From Herbaspirillum sp. (GTDB lineage Bacteria > Pseudomonadota > Gammaproteobacteria > Burkholderiales > Burkholderiaceae_D): a stretch of DNA of 64,000 nt. The stretch is from positions 868,001 through 932,000 of the forward strand of contig NZ_JAGIBI010000001.1 in the NCBI RefSeq assembly GCF_017744395.1, written 5' to 3'. A program made the position numbers and the translations under genes. Below the pieces are notes generated by a model. It saw only the letters and a list, made by a program, of their open reading frames with translations. It was not told the DNA's origin and ran no database searches. Position 1 is the stretch's first letter. Each line of letters starts with the position of its first letter. Shown here piece by piece: positions 61,780 to 64,000 of the stretch.

Positions 61780-62767
61780 CGACGGCGTTCAAAAAGGTGC
61801 CATCCTGATGCTGGCGCTGGGCGAAGACGAGGCGGCCGAAGTCATGAAGTACCTCGGCCCCAAGGAAGTTCAGAAGCTGGGCGCGGCCATGTCCGCCCTG
61901 AAAAACGTCAGCTTCGAGGATATCAACGAAGTGCTGGAAGCGTTCGTGGCCGAAACCGGTCAGGCCTCCTCGCTGGGCCTGGATTCGGATGAATACATCC
62001 GCAGCGTGCTGACCAAGGCGCTGGGCGACGACAAGGCGACCTCCCTGCTCAACCGCATCCTGGGCGGGCGCGATGCCTCCGGCATCGAAGCCCTCAAGTG
62101 GATGGATTCGCAGTCGGTGGCCGAACTCATCCGCAACGAACACCCGCAGATCATCGCCACCATCCTGGTGCACCTGGAGCGCGACCAGGCTTGCGGCATC
62201 CTCAACAACTTCACGGAGCGCCTGCGCAACGACGTGATCCTGCGTATTGCCACCCTGGACGGCGTGCAGCCGGCGGCGCTGCGCGAACTGAACGACGTGC
62301 TGACCAAGCTGCTGACCGGCAACGAAAGCCTGAAGAAGCAGCAGATGGGCGGCATCCGCACCGCGGCCGAGATCCTGAACTTCATGTCCGGCGAGAATGA
62401 GACCTCGGTCATGAACAACCTGCGCTCCTACGACGAGGACATGGCGCAGAAGATCATGGACGAGATGTTCGTCTTCGAGAACATCATCGACATCGACGGC
62501 CGCGGCATCCAGCTGCTGCTGCGCGAAGTGCAGTCGGAATCGCTCATCGTGGCGCTCAAAGGCGCCTCGCAAGGCCTGCGCGACAAGATTTTCGCCAATA
62601 TGTCGCAACGCGCCGCCGAGATGATGAAGGAAGACCTGGAATCCAAGGGCCCCGTGCGCCTGTCCGAAGTGGATGCGCAGCAAAAGGCGATCCTGCAGAT
62701 CGTGCGCCGCCTGGCCGACGAAGGCCAGATCGTGCTGGGCGCCAAGGGCGAGGATGCGTTCATCTGA
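61772..62767 (+). CDS. fliG: Flagellar motor switch protein FliG
   Basis: 331 residues. FliG couples the rotor to the stators. The N-terminal part, KGAILMLALGEDEAAEVMKYLGPKEVQKLGAAMS, binds FliF. The middle has the EHPQIIATILVHLERDQACGIL motif. The C-terminal domain holds the charged torque helix (MFVFENIIDIDGRGIQLLLREVQSESLIVALKGASQGLRDKIFANMSQRAAEMMKEDLESKGPVRLSEVD). Translation is coupled to fliF by an eight-base overlap. Confidence 0.98.
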   Translation: MSNDGVQKGAILMLALGEDEAAEVMKYLGPKEVQKLGAAMSALKNVSFEDINEVLEAFVAETGQASSLGLDSDEYIRSVLTKALGDDKATSLLNRILGGRDASGIEALKWMDSQSVAELIRNEHPQIIATILVHLERDQACGILNNFTERLRNDVILRIATLDGVQPAALRELNDVLTKLLTGNESLKKQQMGGIRTAAEILNFMSGENETSVMNNLRSYDEDMAQKIMDEMFVFENIIDIDGRGIQLLLREVQSESLIVALKGASQGLRDKIFANMSQRAAEMMKEDLESKGPVRLSEVDAQQKAILQIVRRLADEGQIVLGAKGEDAFI

Positions 62768-62830
62768 TGCGGTTTGGCCAGTTGTCGCACCGCCCCGGCT
62801 GCCGGTTTGATTTGGAGTTAATGTAAAGCC

Positions 62831-63538
62831 ATGCGTGCGAAGATCATTCCCAAGGAAGAAATGACGCCCTACCAGCGCTGGGAGCTGGCGTCTTTCGAGC
62901 CGCAACCCGAGCCGGAGCCCGAACCCGAGCCGGAACCCTACGAGGATCCGCTCGACGAAGAGCCTCCCCCGCCGCCGCAACTGACCGCCGAGCAGCTCGA
63001 CGCCATCCGTGAGGCGGCCCGCCAGGAAGGCTTCGCCGAAGGCCGCCAGCACGGCCTGGAAGCGGGCCGCGCCGAAGGCTACATGGCCGGCCTGCAGCAA
63101 GGCCAGAAAGAGATCAACGAAGTCATCCAGCACTTCCGCCAGATCGCCGTGAACTTCGGCACCGAAGTCGCGCAATGCAGCGAAAGCATGGCGCCGGAAC
63201 TGCTCGACCTGGCGCTGGACCTGTCCAAGGCGATACTCAAGACCGCGCTCAACGTGCGCCCGGAACTGGTGCTGCCCACCATCAGCGCCGCCATCCATTC
63301 GCTGCCGGTGCTGCAACTGCCGGCCACGCTCACCCTCAACCCCGAAGATGCCGCGCTGGTGCGCGAACACATGGGCGACGAACTCGCCAAGCACCAGTGG
63401 AAGATCGAGGAAGACGCCGACATCGAGCGCGGCGGCTGCCGCGTCGAGACCCGCAGCAACCAGATCGACGCCACCATGCAGACGCGCTGGAAACGCATCG
63501 CGGAGTCGCTCTCCAAGCAGCTTGACTGGCTGGATTGA
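62831..63538 (+). CDS. fliH: Flagellar assembly protein FliH
   Basis: 235 residues. FliH is the peripheral stalk of the export ATPase FliI. Near residues 24-42 is a striking run of Pro-Glu dipeptides, then PPPPPQ, making an acidic extended arm. Then GFAEGRQHGLEAGRAEGYMAGLQQGQKE shows the family GxxxG-type repeats, and the C-terminal domain reads LALDLSKAILKTALNVRPELVLPTISAAIHSLP. It lies 63 bases after fliG and 54 before fliI. Confidence 0.94.
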   Translation: MRAKIIPKEEMTPYQRWELASFEPQPEPEPEPEPEPYEDPLDEEPPPPPQLTAEQLDAIREAARQEGFAEGRQHGLEAGRAEGYMAGLQQGQKEINEVIQHFRQIAVNFGTEVAQCSESMAPELLDLALDLSKAILKTALNVRPELVLPTISAAIHSLPVLQLPATLTLNPEDAALVREHMGDELAKHQWKIEEDADIERGGCRVETRSNQIDATMQTRWKRIAESLSKQLDWLD

Positions 63539-63592
63539 TGCCATGCCGCCCGTCCGCCCGGCCCGACTCGACCGTCTGCAAGGGGGATTCGC

Positions 63593-64000
63593 ATGAATTC
63601 CCCGATGCCTTCCCACAGCAGCCTGTGGCAAGCCTACCTGCATAACTGCCGCAGCCTGGTCGGCATGGCCGAACCCACCCAGACCGCAGGGCGCATCACG
63701 CGCGTGGCCGGCCTGGTGATGGAAGCGGTCGGCCTGAAGCTGCCGGTCGGCAGCCCCTGCAACGTCCCGCTGCCCAACGGCACCATGATCGAAGCCGAAG
63801 TGGTCGGCTTCCAGGACGATCGCCTGTTCCTGATGCCGCAAAGCGATGTCGAAGGCATCGTGCCGGGCACCCGCGTCTTCCCCGTCGAGCCGGTCAATCC
63901 GCCGCCGCGCACCGGCCCCATCAGTTTCACGCCGCGCCGCATCGACGAGCACAGCCGCCGCCTGCCGGTCGGCAACGAACTGCTGGGCCGCGTGCTGGAC
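63593..64000 (+). CDS. fliI: Flagellum-specific export ATPase FliI (3' end beyond window)
   Basis: 136 codons from ATG 63593, preceded by AGGGGGA; no stop before the window end. It begins MNSPMPSHSSLWQAYLHN. Then comes the beta-barrel domain of F1-like ATPases: GRITRVAGLVMEAVGLKLPVGSPCNV, EAEVVGFQDDRLFLMPQSDVEGIVPGTRVF and the arrival at VGNELLGRVLD, the block just before the nucleotide domain. The Walker motifs are outside the window. Order fliF-fliG-fliH-fliI supports the call. Confidence 0.95.
   Translation, partial: MNSPMPSHSSLWQAYLHNCRSLVGMAEPTQTAGRITRVAGLVMEAVGLKLPVGSPCNVPLPNGTMIEAEVVGFQDDRLFLMPQSDVEGIVPGTRVFPVEPVNPPPRTGPISFTPRRIDEHSRRLPVGNELLGRVLD

Noticed and set aside
61754-63952. 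A 730-codon open frame antisense to fliG, fliH and fliI
   Set aside because: It runs across three well-recognised flagellar genes on the other strand and has no domain or start signal.

Overview
This is a GC-rich window (roughly 60-65% G+C by eye) from the chromosome of a flagellated Gram-negative bacterium. The rpsF-priB-rpsR-rplI order, the hom/thrC/moeA/moaD/moaE/clpB neighbourhood, lipid A aminoarabinose genes with arnA split in two, and a fliC-flaG-fliD-fliS-fliT-fliK cluster beside fliE/fliFGHI point to a betaproteobacterium of the Burkholderiales, most likely Oxalobacteraceae and Herbaspirillum-like. That is inferred from gene content and order; no database search was possible.

Layout. 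1-2 kb: end of modA, then modB and a short modC (molybdate uptake). 2-4.4 kb: isocitrate lyase and a divergent hotdog thioesterase around an AT-rich control region. 4.4-12.4 kb: a FUSC-family membrane protein, an RraA-like protein, a membrane diguanylate cyclase, ClpB with a heat-shock promoter, and a CrcB fluoride channel. 12.4-18.7 kb: a LysR regulator divergent from a four-gene efflux operon (outer membrane factor, FUSC pump, DUF1656, HlyD adaptor). 18.7-24.4 kb, minus strand: thrC, then moeA-moaD-methyltransferase-moaE-mntH. 24.5-30.1 kb: an accessory block (LuxR-type regulator, COG3014 lipoprotein, YcfL-like protein, LpoB-like lipoprotein, a second LpoB/CsgG-fold protein, an adhesin-E-like protein) lying between hom and thrC. 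30.2-32.8 kb: hom and alaA. 33.2-41.1 kb: an Mth938-like protein and the arnT-E-B-C-A'-A''-D lipid A modification cluster. 41.2-49 kb: Bcp peroxiredoxin, PIN-PhoH ATPase, PitA with its DUF47 partner, dnaB and the rpsF operon. 49-64 kb: lexA with tandem SOS boxes, a TPR-glycosyltransferase, then flagellar genes fliC, flaG, fliD, fliS, fliT, a fliK-like gene, an FlhB-C-terminal-domain gene, ycgR, divergent fliE, fliF, fliG, fliH and the first 136 codons of fliI.

How the genes connect. The flagellar section supplies filament, cap, chaperones, a candidate flagellin glycosyltransferase, the MS ring, rotor and export ATPase, plus a c-di-GMP brake (YcgR); the diguanylate cyclase 50 kb away could feed that signal. 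The arn cluster, the LpoB-like module and two FUSC proteins concern the envelope. ModABC and MoeA/MoaD/MoaE cover molybdate uptake and molybdenum cofactor synthesis. Most genes are ordinary housekeeping genes. The best candidates for new biology are the LpoB/CsgG-fold lipoprotein module inside the hom-thrC neighbourhood, the FliK-like/FlhB-C pair, the TPR-glycosyltransferase beside fliC, and several operator-like palindromes placed against promoters.
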